This document shows positions 44,778 to 54,003 of a stretch of 64,000 nt of DNA, piece after piece. The notes under the pieces were generated by a model. The model was not told the origin of the DNA. It made no database searches and saw only the letters and a program-made list of their open reading frames with translations. This DNA is from Methanocella paludicola SANAE (GTDB lineage: Archaea; Halobacteriota; Methanocellia; Methanocellales; Methanocellaceae), in contig NC_013665.1 of assembly GCF_000011005.1 (NCBI RefSeq), forward strand, positions 2,395,501 to 2,459,500, given 5' to 3'. The translations under genes and the position numbers were made by a program. Numbering within the stretch: position 1 is the stretch's first letter; every line of letters starts with the position of its first letter.

Positions 44778-46115
44778 CTAGTAAATACCAAGGTAGCGGT
44801 CGACTTCCCACTGGTGTACCTGGGTGCGGTACTCGTCCCACTCGATGCGCTTGGCGGTCATGAAGTTCTCGTAGACGTGGGGGCCCAGGGCGCTCCTGAC
44901 CACGTCATCGGCCTCCAGCTCGTCCAGCGCCTCGCTCAGGCTCGCGGGCAGGCTCTTGATGTTCAAATCCTTCTTCTGTTTTCCCGTGAGATGATAAATA
45001 TTCAAATTTACAGGGTCTCCCGGGTCGGTCTTCTTCTTGATCCCGTCCAATCCGGCCTTGAGCATCACGGCCAAGGCCAGGTACGGGTTGCAGGCCGGGT
45101 CCGGGTTCCTGAGCTCGGCCCTGGTGCCCATGCCACGGCGGGCCGGTATGCGCACTAACGGAGAGCGATTCTTCTCCGACCACGCGATGTACACGGGCGC
45201 CTCGTAGCCCGGCACGAGCCGCTTATAAGAGTTCACGATCGGGTTCGTGATGGCTGAATACCCCCTCGCGTGGCCGAGCAGGCCGCCGATGTAGTATAAA
45301 GCCGTCTTGCTCAGCTGGTACTTCGCGTTCTCATCATAAAAAGCATTCTGATTCTTACCTTTAATGAACAGTGACTGGTGGGTGTGCATCCCCGACCCGG
45401 CCTTGCCGAACAAAGGCTTTGGCATGAAGGTGGCGTGCAGGCCGTACTGCATGGCGATCTTCCGCACCACGAACTTGAACGTCACCACGTTATCCGCCGT
45501 GGTCAGAGCAGGAGCGTACTTGAAACCGATCTCGTGCTGGCCCTCGCCCACCTCGTGGTGCGACATCTCGATATCGAAGCCCATCCCCATTAATGAAGTG
45601 ACTATCGCCCGCCGGACCTCGTCGCCCAGGTCCACGGGAGACAGGTCGAAGTATCCGCCGTAGTCACGGGAATCCGTAGTAGGCATGTCGTTCTCGTCTC
45701 GCTCGAACAAGTAGAATTCGGCCTCGGGGCCGGCGTTCATGCTGAACCCCATCTTCTCGGCCTCCTTGATGACCTTCTTAAGCACGTTCCTGGGGCAGCC
45801 CTCGAACGGCTTGCCATCCGGATTGTACACGTCGCAGATGAGCCGCGCGACGTTGCCGTACTCGCTCTGCCAGGGAATGAGAGAAAAGGTGTTCATGTCC
45901 GGCTTGAGGTACATGTCCGACTCCTCGATGCGGACGAACCCCTCGATGGACGAACCGTCGAACATGACATCACCATCCAGAGCCTTCTCGAGCTGGCTGG
46001 CGGGGATGGCCACGTTCTTCGTGGTCCCGAACACGTCGGTGAACTGTAACTTGATGAACTTGACATCGAGGTCCTCAGCCCTCTTCAGTATGGACTCTTT
46101 GGTGACTTTGCTCAT
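44778..46115 (-). CDS. glnA: Glutamine synthetase type I (shorter form)
   Basis: A 445-residue class I glutamine synthetase with [59 protein letters not shown] and the C-terminal [15 protein letters not shown]. It is of the compact GSI-alpha-like form common in archaea. No NrpR-like GGAA-N6-TTCC site was seen upstream, in contrast to the other copy; a TATA-like TTTTATATG lies about 30 bases before the ATG on the minus strand. Confidence 0.94.
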   Translation of the reverse strand: MSKVTKESILKRAEDLDVKFIKLQFTDVFGTTKNVAIPASQLEKALDGDVMFDGSSIEGFVRIEESDMYLKPDMNTFSLIPWQSEYGNVARLICDVYNPDGKPFEGCPRNVLKKVIKEAEKMGFSMNAGPEAEFYLFERDENDMPTTDSRDYGGYFDLSPVDLGDEVRRAIVTSLMGMGFDIEMSHHEVGEGQHEIGFKYAPALTTADNVVTFKFVVRKIAMQYGLHATFMPKPLFGKAGSGMHTHQSLFIKGKNQNAFYDENAKYQLSKTALYYIGGLLGHARGYSAITNPIVNSYKRLVPGYEAPVYIAWSEKNRSPLVRIPARRGMGTRAELRNPDPACNPYLALAVMLKAGLDGIKKKTDPGDPVNLNIYHLTGKQKKDLNIKSLPASLSEALDELEADDVVRSALGPHVYENFMTAKRIEWDEYRTQVHQWEVDRYLGIY

Positions 46116-46295
46116 GTAAGAAGAATAAGGACCCGGGATACATATAAAATTATCCTGAGAAGCGCTTTCGACCGACTCCAGAGTAATATCGCTCTCGGAT
46201 AAGGACCGCCATCATATTATGTGACCGCAAATTATTTTTACACCACGCGACGAGCGCTATTAATCAGTAAATATACACTATACAGGCGAGGAGAA

Positions 46296-47393
46296 ATGAC
46301 GACCGATAGTATTAAGAAAATGGTAAGAGAATTCAAGCCAAAAAAAGTGAGAATAGGCATATTGGGCTCACACTCTGCCCTGGAGATCGCCTCGGGCGCA
46401 AAGCAGGAAAAGCTCGAGACCGTGGTGATCTGCGAGAAAGGCAGAGAAAAGACGTATGCAAAGTATTACAAAAATCTCTTCGACCACATCATCGTCCTCG
46501 ATAAGTTCGCGGACATCATTAAAGAACCAAACCTGAAAAAGCTGAGCGCCCTCAACACGATATTCGTGCCCAGCCGCTCCTTCTCCGTGTATACCGGTTA
46601 CGAGAACATCGAGCAAAAGTTCACGGTGCCCCTCATGGGCAACCGGTCCATGCTCAGGACCGAGGAGCGCAACACGCCTAAGAATCAGCACTACCTGCTC
46701 AAGAAAGCGGGGATACTGACGCCTAAGATCTTCAAATCGCCCGACGAGATAGACCGCCTGTCGATCGTCAAGGTAACCGAAAAAGGGCGGCCGCTGGAGC
46801 GGGCCTTTTTCTACGTCGCATCGCCTGAGGAATACGAAAAGAAATCTAAAGAGCGCATACGAAAGGGCATCGTCAGCGCAGAGATGCTGAAGAGCTCGAT
46901 CATCGAGGAGTACGTGATCGGCGCGAAGTTCAACGCCAACTTTTTCTGGTCGCCCCTGACCGACGAGATAGACCTGCTCGGCTTCGACCGGCGTATACAG
47001 ACAGACCTGGACGGAGTGCTTGACCTGCCCGCCGCCGAGCAGCTCGAGCTTAATATCCCCACGCAGAACATCGAGATCGGCCACATGGGCGCGACCATGC
47101 GGGAAAGCCAGCTCGAGATGATGTTCGACGCCGCGGAGCGCTTCGTGAAGACCTGCAAAAAGGAGTACCCGCCCGGAATGATAGGCCTCTTCGCCTTACA
47201 GGGCGCCGTGACCAGGGACCTGAAATTTTACGTCTTCGACGTAAGCCCCCGTATCCCGGGCTGCCCGTGCGTCGAGCCTACTTCGCCCTACATGAAGTAC
47301 AAGTACGGAATGGAAGTCGGCCCCGGAAGGCGTGTTGCCATGGAAATAAAGCGCGCGATGAAAGAGGACAGGCTTTCTGATGTGCTAACATGA
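46296..47393 (+). CDS. PurP-family ATP-grasp protein, copy 2
   Basis: A 365-residue paralogue of PurP. It keeps the fold landmarks GILGSHSALEIASGA, IIVLDKFADII, a VPLMGNRSMLRTEE segment, and a C-terminal FDVSPRIPG. It has diverged at the glycine-rich nucleotide loop, where KVTEKGRPLERAFFY replaces [11 protein letters not shown]. It may therefore be a different ligase or a non-catalytic subunit. ATG 46296 follows a strong GAGGAGA ribosome site. The stop overlaps the next PurP paralogue by four bases (ATGA). Confidence 0.82.
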   Translation: MTTDSIKKMVREFKPKKVRIGILGSHSALEIASGAKQEKLETVVICEKGREKTYAKYYKNLFDHIIVLDKFADIIKEPNLKKLSALNTIFVPSRSFSVYTGYENIEQKFTVPLMGNRSMLRTEERNTPKNQHYLLKKAGILTPKIFKSPDEIDRLSIVKVTEKGRPLERAFFYVASPEEYEKKSKERIRKGIVSAEMLKSSIIEEYVIGAKFNANFFWSPLTDEIDLLGFDRRIQTDLDGVLDLPAAEQLELNIPTQNIEIGHMGATMRESQLEMMFDAAERFVKTCKKEYPPGMIGLFALQGAVTRDLKFYVFDVSPRIPGCPCVEPTSPYMKYKYGMEVGPGRRVAMEIKRAMKEDRLSDVLT

Positions 47394-48466
47394 GCGATGT
47401 GAGCGGCATACTGGATAATTATGACCTGAAAAATATAGCCATAGGCACGCTCGGCTCCCACACCGCGCTCAACATCTTCAAAGGCGCAAAAGAGGAAGGC
47501 TTCAGGACGGTATGCGTCTGCAGGGAAAAAGATGCGATACTGTACCGGAAATTCGGTGTCGTGGACGATATGATCATTGTCCGGGACTTTAGCGAGCTGA
47601 TGACCGGGCATATACAGGAAAAGCTACGGCGTCTCAACGTTATCCTTATACCCCACGGCTCGTTCACGGCTTTCCTGAGCACGGAAGACCTGACCGGCAG
47701 CCTCCGAGTGCCCATGTTCGGGAACAGGGAGCTGCTCCATTTAGAGGCCGACCGGAAAGAGCAGAGAGAATGGCTGCGGAAGGCGGGGCTCAGGCTTCCC
47801 GGCACCATTAAGTCGCCAGAGGATATCGACAGGCTCGTTATCGCGAAGCTGCCTGGCGCAAAGGGCGGAAGAGGATATTTCCTTGCGGCGTCGCCGGAAG
47901 GGTTCCATAGAAAGTTCAGCGACATGGTCAGGCGCGGGCTCCTGAAAGAGGAAGACAAGGAGAATATCCACCTGCAGGAGTACCTGATGGGCGTGAACGT
48001 CTATCCCAGCTATTTCTCCTCGATCATCAAGAACGACGTGGAATTCTTAGCTATCGACAGGCGCTACGAATCCGCCGTCGACGCGATAGGCAGGATCCCC
48101 GCGGGCGAGCAGCTCGAGATACGGGCGAACCCGACCTATACGATCGTGGGCAACTTCCCCATCGTTATAAGGGAGTCGCTGCTTCCGGAGCTGATCAGGA
48201 TGGGCGAAAATGTCCATGAGACGGCGAAGAGGCTGGCGCCGCCGGGAATAATCGGGCCTTTCTGCCTGGAGACGGTAGTGACGGACGACCTCAATATCCA
48301 CACGTTCGAGATCTCCGCGCGCATCGTGGCGGGAACTAACGCCGGCATCGGCACTTCTCCATATGCCTATCTGAAGTATGGAGAGAACATGTACATGGGG
48401 AGACGTATCGCCCTCGAAATAAGGGAAGCCCTTGAACAGGGCAGGCTCCATGAGATCCTGACATAA
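47390..48466 (+). CDS. purP: PurP-family synthetase, copy 3
   Basis: A 358-residue PurP paralogue with the standard loop LPGAKGGRGYF, IIPHGSFTAFL, GNFPIVIRESLLPE and EISARIVAGTN. In these it resembles the purP at 21.7 kb. It is translationally coupled to copy 2. One of these genes presumably carries out AICAR formylation; the reason for three copies is not apparent. Confidence 0.85.
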   Translation: MSDVSGILDNYDLKNIAIGTLGSHTALNIFKGAKEEGFRTVCVCREKDAILYRKFGVVDDMIIVRDFSELMTGHIQEKLRRLNVILIPHGSFTAFLSTEDLTGSLRVPMFGNRELLHLEADRKEQREWLRKAGLRLPGTIKSPEDIDRLVIAKLPGAKGGRGYFLAASPEGFHRKFSDMVRRGLLKEEDKENIHLQEYLMGVNVYPSYFSSIIKNDVEFLAIDRRYESAVDAIGRIPAGEQLEIRANPTYTIVGNFPIVIRESLLPELIRMGENVHETAKRLAPPGIIGPFCLETVVTDDLNIHTFEISARIVAGTNAGIGTSPYAYLKYGENMYMGRRIALEIREALEQGRLHEILT

Positions 48467-48483
48467 AGTTTTTTTAGCGGTGT

Positions 48484-48510
48484 GCGGCGGACGCCGCTTC
48501 TTTGCCTTTA
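48484..48510 (+). terminator. Hairpin after purP copy 3
   Basis: Stem GCGGCG-GA-CGCCGC followed by a T-rich tract, 18 bases after the stop codon. It fits a terminator for the two-gene purP-like unit. Confidence 0.45.
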
Positions 48511-48565
48511 GAGAAATTATAAATATTGCATCCCGCCTACTCCCCTATGAGTAAGAGTGATAAGG

Positions 48566-49951
48566 ATGAAACGAGGTGCGGGTAGCAGGAAAAAAGTCAT
48601 CATCGTGGGAGCGGGCCCCGGCGGCCTTATGGCGGCCAGGGAACTGGCAGAATACGCGGACGTCACGATCATCGAGAAGGGCAAGGACATAAGCAAACGC
48701 ACCTGCCAGGTCTTGAAGGGCAAGGACTGTATCTATTGTAATGTGTGCAACGTGACCGCGGGCATTGGCGGCGCCGGCGGCATGTCGGACGGCAAGCTCA
48801 ACCTCAACCCGCTCATCGGGGGCGACCTGATCGACTTTCTCGGCATGGGCCGGACCCAGGACTTGTTCGACATGGTTGACGCCTATTTCGTAGAGCATGG
48901 GGCTCCCGACGAAGCGCCCCACGTGCCCTCGGCCGGGCTGGAGCAGTCCGCGGCCGCCAACGGCATCGAGTTCATCCCCATCAAACAAAAACACATAGGC
49001 AGCGACATGCTGCCGAAAGTCATCGGCTCCATGAAAAAGGACCTCGAGAACCGGGGCGTCAAGTTCATGCTGAATACGACGGTGGAGAGCCTTACGGCGA
49101 GGAATAAGAAGGCCACCGGGGTCATTGCTAATGGTAATCAGCTCTTGGCGGATTTCGTTCTTCTGGCGCCCGGCCGGTCGGGAAGTACCTGGCTCGGGGA
49201 GCAGATGAAAAAGTACGACGTGCCCATCAAGTACATGCCCATCGACGTCGGCGTCAGGGTCGAAGTCCCCGCAGTCGTATACGACGAAGCGGTAAAGACG
49301 AACTGGGACCCCAAGTTCCGCATGCGCACGCCCACCTACGACGACCTTGTCCGTACCTTTTGTACGTGCCCGTACGGCTTCGTCGTGCAGGACACCTACG
49401 AATCCGGCGTCGGCGCCAACGGCCATTCCCAGCGCAACTGCCGCTCGAACAACACGAACTTTGCCTTTTTATCGAAGATCGCGCTTACCGAGCCCCTGGA
49501 GAACACGAACGAGTACGGGAGCACCATCGCCGAGCAGGCGAAGACCATCGGGGGCGGCAAGCCGCTCCTACAACGCCTGGGCGACCTCAAGAAGGGCCGG
49601 CGGTCCACCTGGGAACGCCTCAAGCGGAGCTACGTGGAGCCCACGCTCAGGTTCGTAACGCCAGGCGACATATCAATGGCTTTGCCACACCGCGTCGTAA
49701 CAGACCTGATCGAAGGCCTGGACATGCTTGACCGCGTGGTACCGGGCGTGGCCTCTGATGCGACGCTGCTCTATGCCCCTGAGATCAAGTTCGCGGCGGT
49801 CAGGCCCGAGACGAGGGACCACTTCGAGACCGCGGTCATCGACAACCTCTACGTCTGCGGCGACGGCGCAGGCGTCACCAGAGGCATCGTGCCCGCAGCG
49901 GCCATGGGCATAGAATGCGCCGAAGGCATCATCGAAAAAATAGAAAAATAA
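48566..49951 (+). CDS. FAD-dependent oxidoreductase (COG2509-like), copy 1
   Basis: A 461-residue flavoprotein of the uncharacterised FAD-dependent dehydrogenase group. The Rossmann motif is VIIVGAGPGGLMAARELAE near residue 10. A Cys-rich loop (CQVLKGKDCIYCNVCNVTAG) near residues 50-70 may bind a cluster or take part in redox chemistry. The C-terminal FAD motif is NLYVCGDGAGVTRGI. The substrate is unknown. ATG 48566 is the best start; GTG 48557 is possible. A near-duplicate follows directly. Confidence 0.82.
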   Translation: MKRGAGSRKKVIIVGAGPGGLMAARELAEYADVTIIEKGKDISKRTCQVLKGKDCIYCNVCNVTAGIGGAGGMSDGKLNLNPLIGGDLIDFLGMGRTQDLFDMVDAYFVEHGAPDEAPHVPSAGLEQSAAANGIEFIPIKQKHIGSDMLPKVIGSMKKDLENRGVKFMLNTTVESLTARNKKATGVIANGNQLLADFVLLAPGRSGSTWLGEQMKKYDVPIKYMPIDVGVRVEVPAVVYDEAVKTNWDPKFRMRTPTYDDLVRTFCTCPYGFVVQDTYESGVGANGHSQRNCRSNNTNFAFLSKIALTEPLENTNEYGSTIAEQAKTIGGGKPLLQRLGDLKKGRRSTWERLKRSYVEPTLRFVTPGDISMALPHRVVTDLIEGLDMLDRVVPGVASDATLLYAPEIKFAAVRPETRDHFETAVIDNLYVCGDGAGVTRGIVPAAAMGIECAEGIIEKIEK

Positions 49952-50072
49952 GTTCCATCTCTTTTTTACCGTGGAATTGTACTACCAGGCCAGTTAGCCC
50001 GGGCTATGTCGTATGGCCTGTAGAAATCATTAATATAGACCCCTGTGAATTCCTTATGGAAGGCTGGTAAGG

Positions 50073-51452
50073 ACGAAGTCAGGGAGCAGAAAAAAGGTCA
50101 TCATCGTGGGCGCAGGCCCCGGCGGCCTGATGGCGGCCAGGGAACTGGCAGAATGCGCGAACGTCACCATCGTCGATAAGGGCAAGGACATAGGCAAACG
50201 CACGTGCGAGGTCATGAAGGGCAAGGACTGCATATCCTGTAGCATATGTAACGTGACCGCGGGCGTGGGCGGCGCCAGCGGCATGTCGGACGGCAAGCTC
50301 AACCTCAGCCCGCTCATCGGGGGCGACCTCGTAGACTTTCTTGGCGTGCAAAGGACACAGAGGCTCGTCGACATGGTTGACGCCTATTTCGTAGAGCATG
50401 GAGCGCCTGATGAAGCCCCTCACATCCCCTCGACGAGCCTGCAGCAGTCCGCGGCCGCCAACGGCATCGAGTTCATCCCCATCAAACAAAAACACATAGG
50501 CAGCGACATGCTGCCGAAAGTCATCGGCTCCATGAAAAAGGACCTTGAAAAGAGAGGGGTCAAGTTCATGCTGAATACTGATGTGGACAGCATCACCGCC
50601 CGTAACGACCGGGTCACCGGGGTCATTGCTAATGGTAATCAGCTCTTGGCGGATTTCGTTCTTCTGGCGCCCGGCCGGTCGGGAAGTACCTGGCTCGGGG
50701 AGCAGATGAAAAAGTACGACGTGCCCATCAAGTACATGCCCATCGACGTCGGCGTCAGGGTCGAAGTCCCCGCAGTCGTATACGACGAAGCGGTAAAGAC
50801 GAACTGGGACCCCAAGTTCCTGATGTATACGCCCACCTACGACGATCGCGTGCGGACTTTTGGCACTTGCCCCCACGGGTTCGTCGTGCAGGACACCTAC
50901 GAATCCGGCGTCGGCGCTATTGGCCATTCCCAGCGCAACTGCCGCTCGAACAACACGAATTTCGCTTTTCTCACAAAGATAGGGCTTACCGAGCCATTAG
51001 AGAATACGAACGAGTACGGTAACACGATCGCTGAGCAGGCGAAGACCATCGGGGGCGGCAAGCCGCTCCTGCAGCGTTTAGGGGATTTGAAGAAGGGCCG
51101 GCGGTCCACCTGGGAACGCCTCAAGCGGAGCTACGTGGAGCCCACGCTCAGATTCGTAACGCCAGGCGACATATCAATGGCTTTGCCACACCGCGTCGTC
51201 ACCGACATCCTGGAGGGCCTTAACATGCTTGACCGGGTCATACCTGGTGTTGCGGCGGACTCTACGCTGCTCTATGCCCCTGAGATCAAGTTCGCGGCGG
51301 TCAGGCCCGAGACGAGGGACCACTTCGAGACCGCGGTCATCGACAACCTCTACGTCTGCGGCGACGGCGCAGGCGTCACCAGAGGCATCGTGCCCGCAGC
51401 GGCCATGGGCATAGAATGCGCCGAAGGCATCATCGAAAAAATAGAAAAATGA
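50073..51452 (+). CDS. FAD-dependent oxidoreductase (COG2509-like), copy 2, start codon altered
   Basis: Tandem paralogue of the preceding gene, with long identical nucleotide blocks. It keeps the GAGPGGLMAARELAE motif, the Cys-rich loop (CEVMKGKDCISCSICNVTAG) and the C-terminal FAD motif. Alignment puts ACG (50073) at the position of the ATG in copy 1. No ATG, GTG or TTG is available in frame upstream, where the frame opens after a stop at 50046. GTG 50106 is in frame but would cut off the first FAD-binding strand. The gene may use a non-standard start (ACG, or CTG 50064 after GGAAGG) or may be poorly translated. Confidence 0.72.
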   Translation, partial: TKSGSRKKVIIVGAGPGGLMAARELAECANVTIVDKGKDIGKRTCEVMKGKDCISCSICNVTAGVGGASGMSDGKLNLSPLIGGDLVDFLGVQRTQRLVDMVDAYFVEHGAPDEAPHIPSTSLQQSAAANGIEFIPIKQKHIGSDMLPKVIGSMKKDLEKRGVKFMLNTDVDSITARNDRVTGVIANGNQLLADFVLLAPGRSGSTWLGEQMKKYDVPIKYMPIDVGVRVEVPAVVYDEAVKTNWDPKFLMYTPTYDDRVRTFGTCPHGFVVQDTYESGVGAIGHSQRNCRSNNTNFAFLTKIGLTEPLENTNEYGNTIAEQAKTIGGGKPLLQRLGDLKKGRRSTWERLKRSYVEPTLRFVTPGDISMALPHRVVTDILEGLNMLDRVIPGVAADSTLLYAPEIKFAAVRPETRDHFETAVIDNLYVCGDGAGVTRGIVPAAAMGIECAEGIIEKIEK

Positions 51453-51891
51453 CTCATCCTCGGTTTTGGGGTAAACATTTTCTATCCTTTTCCCGTTATG
51501 CCGTCGTTGAGTGTCCTTTTCGCTGATGCGAATTCGAGCAACCACAGGGGCGCAGAGCGCACGGGAGTTTCACAGAGTTTTTCTTAATAATTTGAGACTC
51601 AGAGGGCACGGAGCCCGGTTTATTGACTTACCCGGGGCACAGAGATTATAGAGGCAGGGTTGACCAATAAACAACTATCTGGTTTATCCTCGGCAGTGCC
51701 TCGTTAAACTCAGTGCCTCAGGTAAGTATAAACCCGTCCTCCGTGCGCTCTGAGCCTCCATCTATAAAAAACTCCGTGAAACCCTGCGCTCTCCGTGCCT
51801 CTGTGGTTGGACCACTCCGAGACAGCATAGCGGAAAAACGAGTAGGGGCATTGGCTAAAGAAATTTATCATCCCAAAAATGCATAAGAACC
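51451..51891 (-). repeat. Dispersed fold-back element, copy 3 (inverted)
   Basis: Reverse complement of copies 1 and 2 across its whole length, for example GACCAATAAAC...GGTTTATCCTCGGC in place of GAGGATAAACC...GTTTATTGGTC. The flanking TTTTGGGATGA and GGTTCTT segments are included. It lies between the convergent second FAD oxidoreductase and the kinase gene. Its left end touches the stop of the FAD gene. Confidence 0.8.
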
Positions 51892-51904
51892 AGAAAAATA
51901 AGCC

Positions 51905-52900
51905 TCATGACGCCGCTTCAGGCAAAGGCGCCAGATCCTCCGGGCCCAGCATGTCTACGATAGCATCGACCTTATCCTCGGGCAGGTCAAGGTCCACCTT
52001 GTTCAGCGCGATGCCGATGAGACCGCATGACCGCCTCAGCTCTTCCCCGGAATGATATTTCAGCGCCAGCTCCACGACCTTCGGGACGGGCACTTTCTGG
52101 GCGAGAGCACATATCGCGCAAATAAGATCGAAATCCTGGGCCTTCTGCATGTCTGCCTCCTGTATCTTAAGGCAGTCTACGACGACCAGGCAGCGCCCGT
52201 CGAATAAAAAGTTATCCAGCTTCACATCGCCGTGGAACACTCCCTTTTCGTGCATTGTCTTCAGCGTCGCGAAGACCTGCTCGACGATGCCTTCAGACAG
52301 CTCCACCTTAGATAGGGGCTTTCCCTCGACGAACTCCATGACGAGCATGTAGTCCCCGTCGTTAAGCCTGTGCACCCCGAATACTTCGGGCACCGCAACG
52401 CCCTGGTCTTTTAGCCGCATGAGGCTGTCCCGCTCGTACTCCACCATGTCCTTCGCGTCGGCGTGCTCGTCGAAGGTCAACCCGGCGCCGCTGGCCATGG
52501 CCCCCAGGTTCCTCATGAGCGTCATGTACCGGTGCTTCAGGACGCTGGCATCGTCGATGATCTTGCCCATGTACTTCCGCTCGTTTTTATCCCGGCCGAT
52601 GCCCGTTACGATGACGGGGATGGACATCCAGTACGAGCCTCCGGCCAGCTCCATCCGGATCTTTTTCAGCTTATACTTTCGCCGGAACAGGTGGCTGACC
52701 TGGGCCTTCCTCACGACGGTCAGGCTATCCCGGGACGCGTCGTGGACGACGCCCGACATCAGGCGCCTGAAGTTGAGGTAGAAAATACCATCGACAGCCC
52801 TTAATATGACATAGCCTGCGCCCACCAGTAGAACGATCAGCCAGACCATGAACCGGTTATATAGCAGCGTATAGGCAAGTCCCTTTGAGCGCTTCAACAT
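51905..52900 (-). CDS. Membrane-anchored RIO/Bud32-like protein kinase
   Basis: A 331-residue protein with one transmembrane helix at about residues 17-36 (FMVWLIVLLVGAGYVILRAV) and a lipopolysaccharide-kinase/RIO-like catalytic region. It has MEFVEGKPL as the hinge, HGDVKLDNFLFD as the catalytic loop near residue 224, and VVVDCLKI in the DFG position. The N-lobe is atypical and the usual ATP-binding lysine is not obvious. It is the last gene of the hydrogenase-to-MinD gene train. Target proteins are unknown. Confidence 0.75.
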   Translation of the reverse strand: MLKRSKGLAYTLLYNRFMVWLIVLLVGAGYVILRAVDGIFYLNFRRLMSGVVHDASRDSLTVVRKAQVSHLFRRKYKLKKIRMELAGGSYWMSIPVIVTGIGRDKNERKYMGKIIDDASVLKHRYMTLMRNLGAMASGAGLTFDEHADAKDMVEYERDSLMRLKDQGVAVPEVFGVHRLNDGDYMLVMEFVEGKPLSKVELSEGIVEQVFATLKTMHEKGVFHGDVKLDNFLFDGRCLVVVDCLKIQEADMQKAQDFDLICAICALAQKVPVPKVVELALKYHSGEELRRSCGLIGIALNKVDLDLPEDKVDAIVDMLGPEDLAPLPEAAS

Positions 52901-52967
52901 ACGGTACCCGGGGTAGTATTAGCATGGCAGCTATAAAAAAATTAACGGCGGTAATGAAAAAAAAGGT

Positions 52968-53171
52968 TTAAAACTTAAGCTTCTTGAACTCCTCGATATC
53001 GTAAGCCAGCCTGCCAAGCTCCTCGTCCGTGATCTCCACGCGGTTCTTAAGCACTCTCAGCTCGGCCGTAAGCTGCTTGATCCTCGTGTACATGATGTAC
53101 ATGACGGCGAAGCAGAGCACGATGCCCAGCGTCAATACCCCGATAAGAAGTTCGAACAACATTTGCTCCAT
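52968..53171 (-). CDS. Small membrane protein with coiled coil
   Basis: A 67-residue protein with one transmembrane helix (LLIGVLTLGIVLCFAVMYIMY) followed by a heptad-patterned coil (RIKQLTAELRVLKNRVEITDEELGRLAYDIEE, in parts). It starts one base after the minD stop. Its size and topology suggest a membrane adaptor for the neighbouring MinD or kinase; this is inference only. Confidence 0.6.
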   Translation of the reverse strand: MEQMLFELLIGVLTLGIVLCFAVMYIMYTRIKQLTAELRVLKNRVEITDEELGRLAYDIEEFKKLKF

Positions 53172-53172
53172 A

Positions 53173-53961
53173 TCATACGCCTCCGAATAATGACCGTGCG
53201 AGACGGTCTATGAACGTTTCCTTCTTCCCCTCTGCAGTCTCTACTGTGGCCACCTTTGTGCCGGCGATCCTCGCGGCCAGCCTCTTGAAGCCCTTCGCGG
53301 CCGGGCTGTCCGGGTACATGACGACGACCGGAGTCTTGAAGGCCGCTGCCCTGCGCACGCTGGCGTCCTCGGGGATCACTTCGAGCACTTCTGCGCCCAT
53401 GATCTGCCCGATCTTCTGGCTGGTAAGCATGGTCTTTTCCGAGGACGCGCGGTTCAGCACCACGCCGCCCACGGCGCCCCCGACCATCTCGGTGAGCACT
53501 TTGATCTTGACGGAATCCGCCAGCGACGATAGCTCGGGGTTCACCACGAGCAGGACCTCGTCTGCGATGGCCAGCGGAATGACGCCGTCCTTGCTGATGC
53601 CCGCGGGAGCGTCGATCAGCACGTAGTCGGCGTCCATGACGAGCTTGCTCATGACGAACTGGAGCCGGTCAGGATCGGCGTTCTGGAAGCCCTGGAGCGA
53701 TATGCCGCTCGGCACCACGCGAAGGCCGGTGGGAAGCTCATAGATCGCCTGCTGTATATCGGCCTTGCCCGCCAGGACCTCGTGCAGGGTGATCTTGCTC
53801 TTCTCCAGCCCCAGCACCAGGCCGAGGTTAGCCATTCCGATATCCGCGTCCAGAATTATCGTACGCTTGCCTAACAGCGCCAGGGCGGTTCCAAGGTTAG
53901 CCGTCGTCATGGTCTTGCCGGTACCGCCCTTTCCGGAGGCTATGGTAAATACTTTGGTCAT
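53173..53961 (-). CDS. minD: MinD/ParA-family ATPase
   Basis: A 262-residue deviant-Walker ATPase. The Walker A is GKGGTGKT near residue 10, the Walker A' region is LDADIGMANLG, and the switch II region is IDAPAG. The last dozen residues (FIDRLARSLFGGV) form an amphipathic helix of the MinD membrane-targeting kind. Archaeal MinD homologues position membrane-bound structures rather than the division ring. It lies between roadblock-associated genes and a small transmembrane protein. Confidence 0.9.
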   Translation of the reverse strand: MTKVFTIASGKGGTGKTMTTANLGTALALLGKRTIILDADIGMANLGLVLGLEKSKITLHEVLAGKADIQQAIYELPTGLRVVPSGISLQGFQNADPDRLQFVMSKLVMDADYVLIDAPAGISKDGVIPLAIADEVLLVVNPELSSLADSVKIKVLTEMVGGAVGGVVLNRASSEKTMLTSQKIGQIMGAEVLEVIPEDASVRRAAAFKTPVVVMYPDSPAAKGFKRLAARIAGTKVATVETAEGKKETFIDRLARSLFGGV

Positions 53962-54003
53962 TCACACACCCTTATGCTTGTACATTTGCCCCATTCAATG
54001 ATA

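Noticed and set aside
46116-46220. Possible NrpR site before the second glutamine synthetase
   Set aside because: A GAAAGCGCTTC-type palindrome is present, but it does not match GGAA-N6-TTCC or GGTA-N6-TACC.
48545-50927. Two similar minus-strand frames opposite the FAD oxidoreductases
   Set aside because: They resemble each other only because the sense genes are duplicates. No start context or family match.
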